DNA from: Hymenobacter qilianensis
GTDB lineage: Bacteria; Bacteroidota; Bacteroidia; Cytophagales; Hymenobacteraceae
Reading direction: 5' to 3'
Length of the DNA stretch: 64,000 nucleotides
Assembly: GCF_014489555.1 (NCBI RefSeq)
Contig: NZ_CP060784.1
Span: 3,720,001-3,784,000 of the forward strand
Part shown: positions 1-8,686 of the stretch, piece after piece
How positions within the stretch are numbered: position 1 is the first letter of the stretch
Layout: every line of letters begins with the position of its first letter
The notes under the pieces: model-generated
What the model was told of the DNA's origin: nothing
The model's input: only the letters and a program-made list of their open reading frames with translations
Database searches by the model: none
Position numbers and translations under genes: made by a program

Positions 1-259
1 CCGCGTGGGTGGACGTCACAATTTGGGTGGTCGCGGGCAACTGCCGGGTCAGGCGCTGCAAGGCGGCGTCCATGTCTGCCTGACTGCGGTAAGTATCGGT
101 TGCGGTCATGGTCACCAGTTCGGGGTCGGGAGTTGCCTCGCGGTACTGATGCAGCAGGATGAGGCGCGCCTGAAGCGGCTCACTCAGCACGGCGGCATAC
201 CGGGCGGCATGTTCCGAGGCCGCCGACAGATTAGCTAGCACAACGATAGACGGGCTCAT
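1..259 (-). CDS. Universal stress protein, N-terminal part (runs off the window)
   Basis: Reading the minus strand from the ATG at 259 gives an open frame to the window edge, beginning MSPSIVVLANLSAASEHAAR. This is the first strand and helix of a UspA fold (hydrophobic beta strand, then a serine-rich loop and Ala-rich helix), followed by a second strand with LILLHQY. The gene is about 60 bases downstream of the stop of another Usp gene on the same strand, so the two are probably co-transcribed. Only about 86 residues are visible. Universal stress proteins are cytoplasmic nucleotide-binding or stress-response proteins; the ligand cannot be told from this fragment. Confidence 0.8.
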   Translation of the reverse strand, partial: MSPSIVVLANLSAASEHAARYAAVLSEPLQARLILLHQYREATPDPELVTMTATDTYRSQADMDAALQRLTRQLPATTQIVTSTHA

Positions 260-319
260 ATCAGGCATATACAAGTACAATAAGTGGCAAGAAACCGAAA
301 ACAGCCGCGGCTGGGGGCT

Positions 320-1141
320 TTAGTCCTGGGCGGGCAAAATCAGCAGTGGAATCGGGCTTTCCTCAATAAGCTGAGCCGTGATGCTCTGGTGAAACAAGCC
401 GCCCAGCAGACTGTGGCGGCGGGCTACTACTACCAGCAGGTCGGTTTTTTGGCGGGCGGCTTCCTGCAAAATGCCCCCCACCAGGGAAGGCTGATATACC
501 TCATGCACCTTGGTTTCCGGCAAGGCCGGCAGCAGGTTGGTATCCTGAATGGTGCGCTGGATAGTGGCGGTATCCGGCCTCATGTGCTCGTCGTCGGTTA
601 CGTGCACCACATCCAGCGTGCCTTGGGTTGCGTGCAGCAGCCGGCGCATCACATCCTGATGCTCCACCAGGTGAAACGGCTCCCCGTCGACGGCCAGGAG
701 CATGCGGCGCGGCGGGAGCGTATCGGCCCCATTCGCCGGCACAATCAGCAGGGGATGAGGCTCGTGGCGCAGCAAGTCCATGGCGGTGCTGGTCACAATT
801 TCCGGCGGCAGGGTGGCCGGCGTCGGCCGGCCCAGCACCAGCAGAAGCGGATGATGACGCTGCACCATTTCCTGCACTGCATCAGGCAGAAATTCATCGG
901 AGATGGCTACTTCAGCAGGCACTGGCTGGGTGGCGGCCAGCTGCTCAAGCTGGTGGGTGGTTTGGCGCTCCGCCCTCCGGGACCGACGGCTGCGGAACTC
1001 CTCCGGCGAGAGCGGCCCATCCTGGCGCAGGTGCAGGAGCACCAAATGTGCCTCCAGGGGCACTGCCAGGCCCGCCGCATACGTGAGAGCCCGGTTTGTG
1101 AGGTCAAAGAAATCGGTCAGGACAACAAGTGAAGGATTCAT
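320..1141 (-). CDS. Universal stress protein, tandem UspA domains
   Basis: The 273-residue product begins MNPSLVVLTDFFDLTNRALT, a typical UspA first strand plus helix. It holds two Usp domains: about 1-140, with LLVLGRPTP near residue 100 as the first nucleotide-loop region, and about 145-273, ending LIEESPIPLLILPAQD. The second half has the G-x-FHQS-x-T pattern (LLGGLFHQSITAQLI) that recurs in all the Usp genes of this window. It is probably cytoplasmic and stress related; the ligand is unknown. The start is an ATG with no in-frame rival nearby. It leads the partial Usp gene at 1-259 on the same strand. Its paralogues at 3331 and 6959 share the layout, suggesting local duplication. Confidence 0.9.
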   Translation of the reverse strand: MNPSLVVLTDFFDLTNRALTYAAGLAVPLEAHLVLLHLRQDGPLSPEEFRSRRSRRAERQTTHQLEQLAATQPVPAEVAISDEFLPDAVQEMVQRHHPLLLVLGRPTPATLPPEIVTSTAMDLLRHEPHPLLIVPANGADTLPPRRMLLAVDGEPFHLVEHQDVMRRLLHATQGTLDVVHVTDDEHMRPDTATIQRTIQDTNLLPALPETKVHEVYQPSLVGGILQEAARQKTDLLVVVARRHSLLGGLFHQSITAQLIEESPIPLLILPAQD

Positions 1142-1221
1142 GGCCGGCAGATATTAGGAAAGAATAAGACAGCGTATCCGGGGTCTGGGGGCATTTCGTC
1201 GGGGCTACGTAGCGCCGGCGG

Positions 1222-1317
1222 TTAGGCCGAAGCTTTATGACTGCCGCGCAGGTAGGAGCTCATCAGGGCCAGGGCCGTCAGGAGAAAAATGGGCAGGATG
1301 AGAAGGAAAGAGTTCAT
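1222..1317 (-). CDS. Small single-span membrane protein, 31 residues
   Basis: A short minus-strand frame starts with the ATG at 1317 and ends at a TAA at 1222. The product is MNSFLLILPIFLLTALALMS followed by SYLRGSHKASA: about 20 hydrophobic residues, then a short positively charged tail. That is the profile of a tiny inner-membrane protein with its N-terminus outside or in the membrane. It is not recognised as a named family. It lies alone between the Usp pair and the LOG-family gene, divergent from the latter. No strong ribosome-binding site is visible, which is normal for Bacteroidota. The composition makes a chance ORF less likely but does not exclude it. Confidence 0.45.
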   Translation of the reverse strand: MNSFLLILPIFLLTALALMSSYLRGSHKASA

Positions 1318-1402
1318 GAGGGTAGCGAAAGTGGGGCACAGCGCGCTGGCCCCGGGTGGAAAAAATGATACTATAAACATCCACTTTTCGAAAGCATAAA
1401 GC

Positions 1403-1440
1403 CATGATGTAAATTAGCTTAGTATCTGATTTATATCATG
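1403..1440. promoter_or_regulatory. 12-bp inverted repeat between divergent genes (operator candidate)
   Basis: CATGATGTAAAT at 1403-1414 pairs with ATTTATATCATG at 1429-1440, 11 of 12 positions, with a 14-base spacer. It lies in an AT-rich stretch between the small membrane protein (minus, start 1317) and the LOG-family gene (plus, start 1529). The size and symmetry fit a dimeric repressor or activator site; no T-run follows, so it is unlikely to be a terminator. Confidence 0.35.
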
Positions 1441-1528
1441 TTTGCCTTTCCCCGGTGCGCCTACCCAACAAGGCGGGCGGACAAGGCGCAGGGTCCTGGT
1501 GGGTATCCTCAACATTAACTTCTTGTCT

Positions 1529-2272
1529 ATGCCATCCGACACCACTTCTGCCAGGTCTGCTGTGCGGGCCGAACGACGGTTTTTGGCGGGCCCGCGGAGC
1601 CGCCGCAGCGAGCTGCGCTTTATGTGGACGGTGGTGCGGGAGTTTTTGCGCGGCTTTCGGGTGCTGCACTTCGTGGGGCCGTGCGTATCCGTGTTTGGCT
1701 CCGCCAGAGTAACCGCAGGCTCGCCGTTTTATGAGCTGGCCCGGGAGTTGGGCGCGGGCCTTAGCCAGCAAGGATTTACGGTGCTTACGGGTGGTGGGCC
1801 GGGCATTATGGAGGCCGCCAACCGGGGCGCCCGCGATATGGGCGGCCCCTCCGTGGGGTGCAATATTGAGCTGCCCGAGGAGCAGCATCACAACCCCTAC
1901 CTGGATACGTGGCTGAGCTGCCGCTACTTTTTTGTGCGCAAAGTGCTGCTGGTCAAGTATTCCTACGCCTTTGTAATCATGCCCGGCGGCCTCGGCACCC
2001 TCGATGAGCTGTTTGAAGCCCTGACGCTTATCCAAAACAAGAAGATTCTTGATTTTCCGGTGGTAGTGGTGGGCCGCGACTACTGGCAGCCCCTGCTGGA
2101 GCTGCTTACCCAAATGGAGGAGCACGGCATGATAGCGCCCGCCGATGTGCGGCTGCTCACCTTCACCGACTCGGTGGAGGAAGCCTTGGCCCACATTGAG
2201 CATCACGCCGTCGTGAAATTCAAGCTGTTACCCGGCCGCGAGCCCCGGCGCTGGTGGTGGTTTGGCGAGTAG
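1529..2272 (+). CDS. LOG-family protein (nucleotide 5'-monophosphate phosphoribohydrolase / Rossmann-fold nucleotide-binding protein)
   Basis: The 247-residue product carries the two family signatures: GGGPGIMEAANRGA near residue 90 and PGGLGTLDELFE near residue 150. Those motifs define the LOG / TIGR00730 family, whose members hydrolyse nucleoside 5'-monophosphates such as AMP or cytokinin ribotides at the N-glycosidic bond. The N-terminal ~45 residues are basic and Arg-rich, an extension over short LOG proteins and typical of bacterial type IIa-like members. The ATG at 1529 was chosen; an in-frame TTG lies upstream at 1442 but gives an implausible leader overlapping the inverted repeat. Its stop directly abuts the stop of the convergent gene at 2273. 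The substrate is not predictable from sequence. Confidence 0.88.
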   Translation: MPSDTTSARSAVRAERRFLAGPRSRRSELRFMWTVVREFLRGFRVLHFVGPCVSVFGSARVTAGSPFYELARELGAGLSQQGFTVLTGGGPGIMEAANRGARDMGGPSVGCNIELPEEQHHNPYLDTWLSCRYFFVRKVLLVKYSYAFVIMPGGLGTLDELFEALTLIQNKKILDFPVVVVGRDYWQPLLELLTQMEEHGMIAPADVRLLTFTDSVEEALAHIEHHAVVKFKLLPGREPRRWWWFGE

Positions 2273-3109
2273 CTAGTAGGCGTCCGTTTGGTTATACTCC
2301 AGCTCCAGGAGCTGAAATCTGGCGTAGGGCCGGGGCTGGCCATCTACTATCCAGCTCGCCTCTGCCTGCGTAGGCACCCGCACACCGCGTATGGTTTGAT
2401 ACTCGGCGAAACGCCCCACCCAGGGCAGGGCGGCGGTGTCGCTCTGGTAGCGTTCGGCTTCGCATTGCACTAGCTCATTGCGCTCATTAAAGCGCACCAG
2501 GTACGAAATTGCCTGCCCCTGATACGTGAAGGTGAGCGTAGCGGAGTGCTCGTCCTGAGCCATCCAGCTAACCCGCTCGCTGGGCAGCAGGGCAGTAGGG
2601 AGCCAGGCAAGCTCACCCAGCCAGCGCATCAGCTCTGCCCGGTCGTAGCGCGGGCCGCGACCGCACATGACCGGTGCCAACCCAAACAGGCGCACGAGCA
2701 GCTGGCCGCGCCCGGCTACATATTCATCCCGGGCAGCAAAGAGGGTGGTGGTGCCCTGCCAGATGAAGCCCGGCGGATCGGCAGTGAGGTATTCTTGCCC
2801 CGAAATTGCCCCCCAGTCGCCATCCAGTGAGGTTTTAAACTGGCCCGTATGCCGCAGCCGTACGGAGCGCAGGTAGGGCTGGCCGTTGGGCAGCACGTGG
2901 CGGAAGTAGCGCTGCACCGGCGCCGGCAAATCAGCCAGCTGCGTTTCGTGGTAGATGCTGGTGGTTACGTCGGTGGAATTGCGCAGGAGGCGCCGCGCAT
3001 CCTGGCGTAATTGGCGCCCTACCAGGGCACGGCCAACGCCAAACCCAGCGGCAGCGGCCGCCAGCACCCCCGATACCAGCAGCCACGGCTTGTTTTCATT
3101 TATAGCCAT
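2273..3109 (-). CDS. DUF6544-like conserved protein with N-terminal membrane anchor
   Basis: The 278-residue product has an N-terminal hydrophobic segment (about residues 8-28, LLVSGVLAAAAAGFGVG) followed by a soluble domain. The region LPAPVQRYFRHVLPNGQPYL and the later ELAWLPTALLPSERVSW and VPTQAEASW segments match my recollection of the DUF6544 / DUF6920 family, which is uncharacterised. The ATG at 3109 was preferred to the TTG at 3115. The stop abuts the stop of the convergent LOG gene with no spacer and there is no recognisable terminator between them. Function is unknown; the anchor suggests the domain acts at the inner membrane surface. Confidence 0.65.
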   Translation of the reverse strand: MAINENKPWLLVSGVLAAAAAGFGVGRALVGRQLRQDARRLLRNSTDVTTSIYHETQLADLPAPVQRYFRHVLPNGQPYLRSVRLRHTGQFKTSLDGDWGAISGQEYLTADPPGFIWQGTTTLFAARDEYVAGRGQLLVRLFGLAPVMCGRGPRYDRAELMRWLGELAWLPTALLPSERVSWMAQDEHSATLTFTYQGQAISYLVRFNERNELVQCEAERYQSDTAALPWVGRFAEYQTIRGVRVPTQAEASWIVDGQPRPYARFQLLELEYNQTDAY

Positions 3110-3330
3110 AATCAATTTGGGTTTGTAGGAATGCCCTTTTTTAGAAGTAGGTGCTGATAATTAGCCAAGAATATGTTCGTAAAATTATATATATTACTCT
3201 CTCAGGTACATGACGACCATGGTAGTCATCGCATGATAAAAATCAAGCGCACAGGCGGATGCGGCGCATAGCGATGCTGCCGGCCTGATGGTTTCTTGCC
3301 AGTAGCTTTACTTTCTAGCCGCTCCTGCTC

Positions 3331-4148
3331 ATGGTTCCTTCCCTGCTCATTCTGACCGATTTCTTTCAGGCGGCCAACCGGGCGCTCGACTACGCCACCA
3401 ATCTGGCCGATCCGCTTGGGGCCCGGCTGGTGCTGCTGCACGTGCGCCGCAACTCCGTGCTGGACCCTGAAATGATGAGGGGAGAGTTGTCCAACCTTAG
3501 TAGGGAAGCTATTTCGCTGGCTATGAGCAGTGTAGCGCGCCAGCTGGCCGTGCCGGTAGTGGCTGAGGTAGGCTACGGGCGGGTGGCTGCCGCCGTGGCC
3601 GATGCCGTCAGTCGGCACCATCCCGAACTAATCGTGCTGGGCCGGCCCGATTATTCTACCACCCCCGCCGAAATGGTGGAAACTACGTCCCTGGATATTC
3701 TGCGGGCCGCCCCTTACCCCATGCTGCTGGTGCCCCACACGGTAGTGAGCAGCGCGCCGCCCTCGCGCCTGCTGTTAGCGGTTGATGGTCAGGCTTTTGA
3801 TTTGGGTGAACACGCCGGCGTTGTCCACCGGCTGCTGGCCGAGCTCATGGCTTCGCTCACGGTGCTGTACGTAGCCGCCCACTCCGACTACGACAAAAAG
3901 CCCCCACGACCCTGGAAACGGTAGTGCGCACCGGTCTGAAGCTGGAAGCGACGCCGATCGAAATTCGCACCATCAGTAGCCGCAACCCTGCACAGGGCAT
4001 TTTGGAGGAAGCCAATGCGAAGGAGTTTGACATGATCGTAGTCATCTCTCGGCGCCGCAACTTTCTGGGGCAGCTGTTTCACCGCAGCGTCACGGCCCAG
4101 GTGCTGATGCACAGCGAGTTGCCCGTGCTGGTGCTGCCTGCTCTCTGA
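3331..4148 (+). CDS. Universal stress protein, tandem UspA domains (apparent frameshift at 3901-3905)
   Basis: The reading frame from ATG 3331 (MVPSLLILTDFFQAANRALD) gives a first Usp domain, then stops early after KKPPRPWKR. Adding one C to the CCCCC run at 3901-3905 restores KKPPTTLETVVRTGLKLE and continues to a normal second domain ending at 4148 (FLGQLFHRSVTAQVLMH, then VLVLPAL). The repaired protein is 272 residues, the same size as its paralogue at 320-1141. The intact downstream frame, with the family-specific FHRS motif, argues that the gene is functional and the missing base is a consensus error. The gene reads toward ppsA, about 290 bases downstream. Confidence 0.85.
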
Positions 4149-4299
4149 TAAAGTGCTCCCTGCCCGCAACCCGAAAGCCTGGGCCGGGCAAGGAGTGATG
4201 AAGATCATGAATGGCTATGTTATTTCTCATTTTTATCGAGTGCCGGATCAAGCATTTTTGAGCTGAAAGCACCGCATCAAAGCGCCCGATCGGTCAGCC

Positions 4300-4311
4300 A
4301 AAAAGCCCCCC
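4300..4311. repeat. Unpaired AAAAAGCCCCCC word upstream of ppsA
   Basis: AAAAAG followed by six C lies in the 288-base gap between the Usp gene and ppsA. It looks like the left arm of the terminator stems seen elsewhere in the window, but no GGGGGCTTTTT partner lies within the next 150 bases. The rest of the gap holds nothing recognisable except the ppsA leader. Confidence 0.5.
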
Positions 4312-4436
4312 AGACGCGCTGCCTGCTTTCCGGATAATTGTCTGACTCAGAAAACGATGAACGATTAACTCGGGGAGAAGCCAGCTTTGCCTGCATGAAG
4401 CTTGACGCCCTTTTACCCATCCAGCACTCTATCACT

Positions 4437-6842
4437 ATGGCACAGGAAACATACACGCGGTTTTTTCGGGAGCTCACCAATCAAAACGTGGCGCTGGTAG
4501 GAGGGAAGAACGCCTCCCTGGGCGAGCTTTTCAACCAGCTTACCCCGAAAGGAATAAATGTGCCCAATGGGTTTGCCACCACGGCCGCCGCCTATTGGCT
4601 GTTTCTGGATGAAAATCAGCTGCGGCAGCCCCTTACCGCGCTGCTGGCTAGCCTCGACGAGAAGGAGTTGACCAACCTGCCGGCCGTGGGCACCCAGGCG
4701 CGGGCCTTGATAACGCAGGCCAAAATGCCCCCCAGCGTGGCGGAGGCCATCGGGCAGGCGTACCGGGAGCTTTCGGCGGGCCACGCCGGCGGCCTGGCGG
4801 TGGCCGTGCGCAGTAGTGCCACGGCCGAAGATCTGCCCACGGCCAGCTTTGCCGGGCAGCACGACTCGTTCCTGAATGTGCAGGGCGAGGAGGCTGTGTT
4901 GCAGGCTTGTCAGAAGTGCTTTGTGTCGCTGTTCAACGACCGGGCTATCAAGTACCGGCTCCAGAATGGCTTTGATCATCTGCGCGTTGCCTTGTCGGTG
5001 GGCGTGCAGATGATGGTGCGCTCTGATGTGGGCTCGGCGGGCGTGGCGTTTACTATCGAGCCCGAAACCGGCCACGCCAACCTTATCTACCTCACCGGCA
5101 GCTGGGGCCTGGGCGAAAATGTAGTGCAGGGAGCTGTGAATCCCGACGAGTTTTACCTGTTCAAACCCTCTTTGCGGAGCGGTCATCGGGCCCTGGTAAC
5201 CCGCAAGCTGGGCGACAAAGCCAAGACTATGCGCTACGCCCAAACCGGCATTGAAAACTCCGACACCCCACCCGAGAAGCGCGCGGCTTTCGTGCTCTCT
5301 GATGCGGAGGCGGAAGAACTGGGGCGCTGGTGTCTGCTCATTGAAGATCACTACGGCATGCCCATGGATATTGAGTGGGCCAAAGATGGCCTCACCAATA
5401 CGCTCTACATCGTGCAGGCCCGGCCCGAAACCATTCATCATGGCAGCCAGGCGCTGCGCCTGCACGAGTACCACCTGACCCAGAAAGGCCCGGTGCTGGC
5501 TACGGGCAAGGCAGTCGGCAATCAGATTGCCACGGGCGTGGCGCGCATTATCGCCTCGCCCGCCGACGGGCACCGATTGCAGCCGGGCGAAATCCTGATT
5601 ACCGACATTACCAGCCCCGACTGGAACGCGGTGCTGCGTAAGGCGGCCGTCATTGTGACGAACAAAGGCGGGCGCACCAGCCACGCGGCCATTGTGGCGC
5701 GGGAACTGGGCCTCTCGGCCGTGGTGGGCACGCTCAATGCCACCGAAAAAGTGCAGGATGGGCAGCTCATCACGGTTTCCTGCGCCGAGGGCGACGAAGG
5801 TCAGGTGTTTGCGGGCAAGCTGGCCTGGCAGGAAACCGACATCGACCTGGAGCGCGTGGAAATGCCCCACACTAAGCCCCTGCTCATTCTGGCCGACCCC
5901 GACCGCGCCCTGCAACTCGCCCGTTACCCCAGCCAGGGCGTGGGGCTGATGCGGATGGAGTTCGTAATTAATAGCGCCATCCGCATTCACCCCATGGCCC
6001 TGGTCGATTTTGATAAGCTGCAGGATGCGCCGGCCCGTCAGGAAATTGAGCAGCTTACCACCCACTATTCCAGCAAGCCGGAGTACTTCGTGGATAAGCT
6101 GGCACAGGCCATCGGGTTTGTAGCGGCCGCATTTTACCCGCGCCAAGTGATTGTACGCCTCAGCGACTTCAAAACCAACGAGTACGCTAACCTGGTTGGC
6201 GGTCGGCAGTTTGAGCCAGAAGAAGAAAACCCCATGCTTGGCTTCCGGGGCGCCTCACGCTACTACAGTCCGCAGTACCGCGAAGGGTTCCGGCTGGAGT
6301 GCGAAGCGCTGCGGCGGGTGCGCCTCGATTGGGGCCTGACCAACGTGAAAGTGATGGTGCCTTTCTGCCGCACCGTGGCTGAGGGCAAGCAGGTGGTGGC
6401 CCTCATGGAGGAGTTCGGGCTAAAGCGGGGCGAGCAGGGGCTGGAGGTGTACGTAATGGCTGAAATTCCCAGCAATGTTATTCTGGCTGAAGATTTTGCC
6501 GCTGTCTTCAATGGGTTCTCCATCGGCTCCAACGACCTCACCCAGCTTACCCTGGGCATCGACCGCGACTCAGCTATTGTGAGCCATCTGTTCGACGAAA
6601 ACAACGAGGCCGTAACTCGCATGCTCGCCCAGGTTATTCGGACGGCCAAAGCCTGCGGCCGACCCATCGGGCTGTGCGGCCAAGCTCCCAGCGACTACCC
6701 CGCGTTTGCTCAGTTCCTGGTGGAGCAAGGCATTGACAGCATCTCGTTTACCCCCGATGCCCTGCTGAAGGGAATGACCAATATGGTGCAGGCCGAGCAT
6801 GCTCTGAGCCCCCGCCAAGCCGCCCCGGAAGTAGGAGCGTAG
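4437..6842 (+). CDS. ppsA: Phosphoenolpyruvate synthase (pyruvate, water dikinase)
   Basis: The 801-residue protein converts pyruvate, ATP and water to PEP, AMP and phosphate for gluconeogenesis. Order: N-terminal ATP-binding domain with VALVGGKNASLGEL near residue 18 and VAVRSSATAEDLPTASFAGQ near residue 125; central phosphohistidine domain with GGRTSHAAIVARELGLSAVV (the His in TSH is the swivelling phospho-carrier); C-terminal PEP-binding barrel with MLGFRGASRY, EIPSNVIL and SIGSNDLTQLTLGIDRDS and the active-site cysteine in IGLCGQ. Length fits the family. The ATG at 4437 was chosen because homology starts there; the open frame extends upstream to 4338 without similarity. It is flanked by Usp genes, suggesting a shared stress or carbon-limitation context. 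Confidence 0.96.
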   Translation: MAQETYTRFFRELTNQNVALVGGKNASLGELFNQLTPKGINVPNGFATTAAAYWLFLDENQLRQPLTALLASLDEKELTNLPAVGTQARALITQAKMPPSVAEAIGQAYRELSAGHAGGLAVAVRSSATAEDLPTASFAGQHDSFLNVQGEEAVLQACQKCFVSLFNDRAIKYRLQNGFDHLRVALSVGVQMMVRSDVGSAGVAFTIEPETGHANLIYLTGSWGLGENVVQGAVNPDEFYLFKPSLRSGHRALVTRKLGDKAKTMRYAQTGIENSDTPPEKRAAFVLSDAEAEELGRWCLLIEDHYGMPMDIEWAKDGLTNTLYIVQARPETIHHGSQALRLHEYHLTQKGPVLATGKAVGNQIATGVARIIASPADGHRLQPGEILITDITSPDWNAVLRKAAVIVTNKGGRTSHAAIVARELGLSAVVGTLNATEKVQDGQLITVSCAEGDEGQVFAGKLAWQETDIDLERVEMPHTKPLLILADPDRALQLARYPSQGVGLMRMEFVINSAIRIHPMALVDFDKLQDAPARQEIEQLTTHYSSKPEYFVDKLAQAIGFVAAAFYPRQVIVRLSDFKTNEYANLVGGRQFEPEEENPMLGFRGASRYYSPQYREGFRLECEALRRVRLDWGLTNVKVMVPFCRTVAEGKQVVALMEEFGLKRGEQGLEVYVMAEIPSNVILAEDFAAVFNGFSIGSNDLTQLTLGIDRDSAIVSHLFDENNEAVTRMLAQVIRTAKACGRPIGLCGQAPSDYPAFAQFLVEQGIDSISFTPDALLKGMTNMVQAEHALSPRQAAPEVGA

Positions 6843-6884
6843 GTATCGGGTTAAGCTGGCCTAGGGGGCTTTTTCAGCGCCGAA

Positions 6885-6946
6885 AGCAAAGAAGGGAGTC
6901 GAAGGTTCCGGCGCTAGTGCCGGAACCTTCGACTCCCTTCTTTGCT
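6885..6946. terminator. 28-bp perfect hairpin between convergent ppsA and usp
   Basis: AGCAAAGAAGGGAGTCGAAG begins the left arm at 6885-6912, exactly complementary to 6919-6946, with a six-base centre GCTAGT-type loop. It lies between the ppsA stop (6842) and the stop of the minus-strand Usp gene (6959). There is no T-run directly after either arm, although a GGGGGCTTTTT word precedes it at about 6865-6875. It is probably a bidirectional transcription stop or RNA 3'-end protector. Confidence 0.7.
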
Positions 6947-6958
6947 CTGAATATTGCC

Positions 6959-7782
6959 TTAAGCCGTGGTGGGCAGCACCAGCACGGGCACCGGGCTGCG
7001 GCGCAGGATATCGGCCGTGACGCTATGGTGAAAAAGCCCCCAAGAAACGTATGCGGCCGCGCCAGCATTACGATAAGCTGGGCCTTCAGCTCCGATGCAG
7101 CGTGCAGAATGCCGTCGGCCGGCGCTTCTTCGCATACCTCGTACAGGCTGTTATCGGTCAGATGGCCAAACAGCCCCGTGCGCATTGCGGAGGCCAGGCC
7201 CACATCGGCACGCGAAGGGCCGGCTGCCTCGGCCACATGAACGACGGTAGTAGTAGGTTTCAGACTGGCCATAAGCTCGGTGAGGGCTAGCGAAGGCGCA
7301 CTCAGCCAAAACGCTTTATCATCGGTGGCCACCACCACGCGCTGGGGCAGGGAGGTATCCTTCCACACTTCGGGCACCACCAGCAGCGGATGCTGGGCCT
7401 GCTGCAAAAAGGGCAGCGCCCAATTGCCCATCAGCCTGTCCAGCAGATTGAAGGGCTCCTCCCGCCCAAACGCCAGCAGCACGGGCTTGTGGCGTTTTAC
7501 CACGTCAGCCAAGGCCGGGCTTAGCATATCCAACACTATTTCGGCCTCAGCCGGAACAGGCAGCTCCTCTGCTCGCTGTACCATGTACGCCATCGTCTCC
7601 TTGCGGCTGGTTACCGTAATGGGCGAGGCCATGGCGGCAGCCTCCGGCGCGAGCATCGGGTCGAGGTATACGTGGAGCAGCACCATCCGTCCATGCAGGA
7701 GTTGGGCCAGGCGGGTGGTATACGTCAGGGCTACCTCGGCGGAAGCTGACATATCCGTTAAGACAACGAAGGTAGGCTGCAT
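6959..7782 (-). CDS. Universal stress protein, tandem UspA domains (apparent frameshift at 7037-7041)
   Basis: From the ATG at 7782 (MQPTFVVLTDMSASAEVALT) two Usp domains follow. As read, the frame continues past FLGGFFTIASRP into an unrelated tail ending at 6874. Adding one G to the G5 run (7037-7041 on the plus strand) gives FLGGLFHHSVTADILRRSPV and then PVLVLPTTA with a stop at 6959. That C-terminus matches the FHQS/FHRS ends of the paralogues, so the repaired 274-residue form is the likely true product. The gene is convergent with ppsA. A TTG at 7788 is an alternative start. Confidence 0.87.
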
Positions 7783-7910
7783 ATACAATAGAGTAATAGG
7801 TAGGGAAATGGAAGTCGGTGAGTGCCCTGTTTGCCGCTACGGCCATTACAGGGTAGCCACGGAAGCCACAGCGCAAGGTCGGCAAAGGCAGGCTTTATCA
7901 GCGAATGAAG

Positions 7911-8120
7911 TCAGCTCCGCGATTGGTGATGCGTGGCAATGCCCAGCAGGGAATAAAAGGGGCAATAGCCGGCAATGCCCGTCAGCAACAGCGTGAGCGG
8001 AACAAGCAGCCAGGCCAGTAGAACGGGAGTGCTGAAGCCTTGCCGTACCAGAAAGCCGGTAAGAAAGGTTGCCAGGAGAATGCGAATCACCCGGTCGTAG
8101 GAACTTAAATTCTGACGCAT
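7911..8120 (-). CDS. DUF2892 small inner-membrane protein (YgaP transmembrane-like)
   Basis: The 69-residue product starts MRQNLSSYDRVIRILLATFL and contains two hydrophobic spans, about residues 11-28 and 33-52, joined by a short loop. It ends with GIAGYCPFYSLLGIATH. The G-x-CP-x-Y-x-LLGI end and the R-x-IR start are the hallmarks of DUF2892, found alone or fused to rhodanese domains as in YgaP. The ATG at 8120 was chosen over the longer open frame to 8294, whose extra residues lack similarity. It lies beside the Usp/ppsA group on the same strand as the last Usp gene. The molecular role is unknown. Confidence 0.85.
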   Translation of the reverse strand: MRQNLSSYDRVIRILLATFLTGFLVRQGFSTPVLLAWLLVPLTLLLTGIAGYCPFYSLLGIATHHQSRS

Positions 8121-8686
8121 GATTGATAAGCAGTTAAGTGAAAATGAGAAGTGACAGCGGGGGCTGGCCTCCAGACCAGAGTGGTCTTGACAGCAGCCGG
8201 AAAAGCTTGCGTAAAAACAAGCAAGCGGGCGGCCAGCTACTCCCGGCTTGCTTCTCCAACTGGCCTGAGAGAAGCAGTTGAGCCGGCCATCCACTGATCA
8301 GAAGATTTTCTGAAAAACCGTGGGCGCGGGCCTCATCTGGTGGCGGCCTGCATCAACTGCGCCGCATGATTGTGTACATAGTAGGTGCTGGATTTTACTT
8401 CGAATATCCTTATTAATTAAGGATGGTAATATGATGGGTGTCAAGCAGCTGGATGATTTATGTTATGCGCTTTTCCGCCGCGCAGACCCGGTCGCCGATG
8501 CACATTTCCAGTTACACGGCAGTCGAGGCTATTGGGGGGTAATTCAGCCTGATTTGCGCTTTATCAGCCGGCGAAAAGAACACTATGGGTGAGGTAGGTA
8601 GCTGTTTCACCCCAAACACCCGTAGAGCTTGTCTATACTTCATTTCACGCACTATTCTACCAGCTCATTTACACAACCAGTGTGCT
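8121..8686. other. Intergenic stretch without a supported gene
   Basis: This 566-base gap separates the DUF2892 gene (minus) from the oxidoreductase (plus), so it should contain both promoters. An open frame at 8432-8592 would encode 53 residues starting MMGVKQLDDLCYALF, but no similarity or supporting signal is seen and it may be chance or a remnant. A short inverted pair GCTTCTC/GAGAAGC lies near 8253-8275. An AT-rich patch at about 8400-8415 could be promoter DNA. Confidence 0.4.

Noticed and set aside
284..1132. Long plus-strand open frame opposite the Usp gene
   Set aside because: It is an antisense shadow of the 320-1141 gene; its product has low-complexity Gln/Arg/Gly composition and no domain.
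4413..6146. 577-codon minus-strand frame opposite ppsA
   Set aside because: PEP synthase motifs are clear on the plus strand; the antisense product is His/Gly-rich with no recognisable fold.
8320..8592. 90-codon frame between DUF2892 and the oxidoreductase
   Set aside because: No similarity or signal; composition unlike neighbours; kept only as a note in the intergenic entry.
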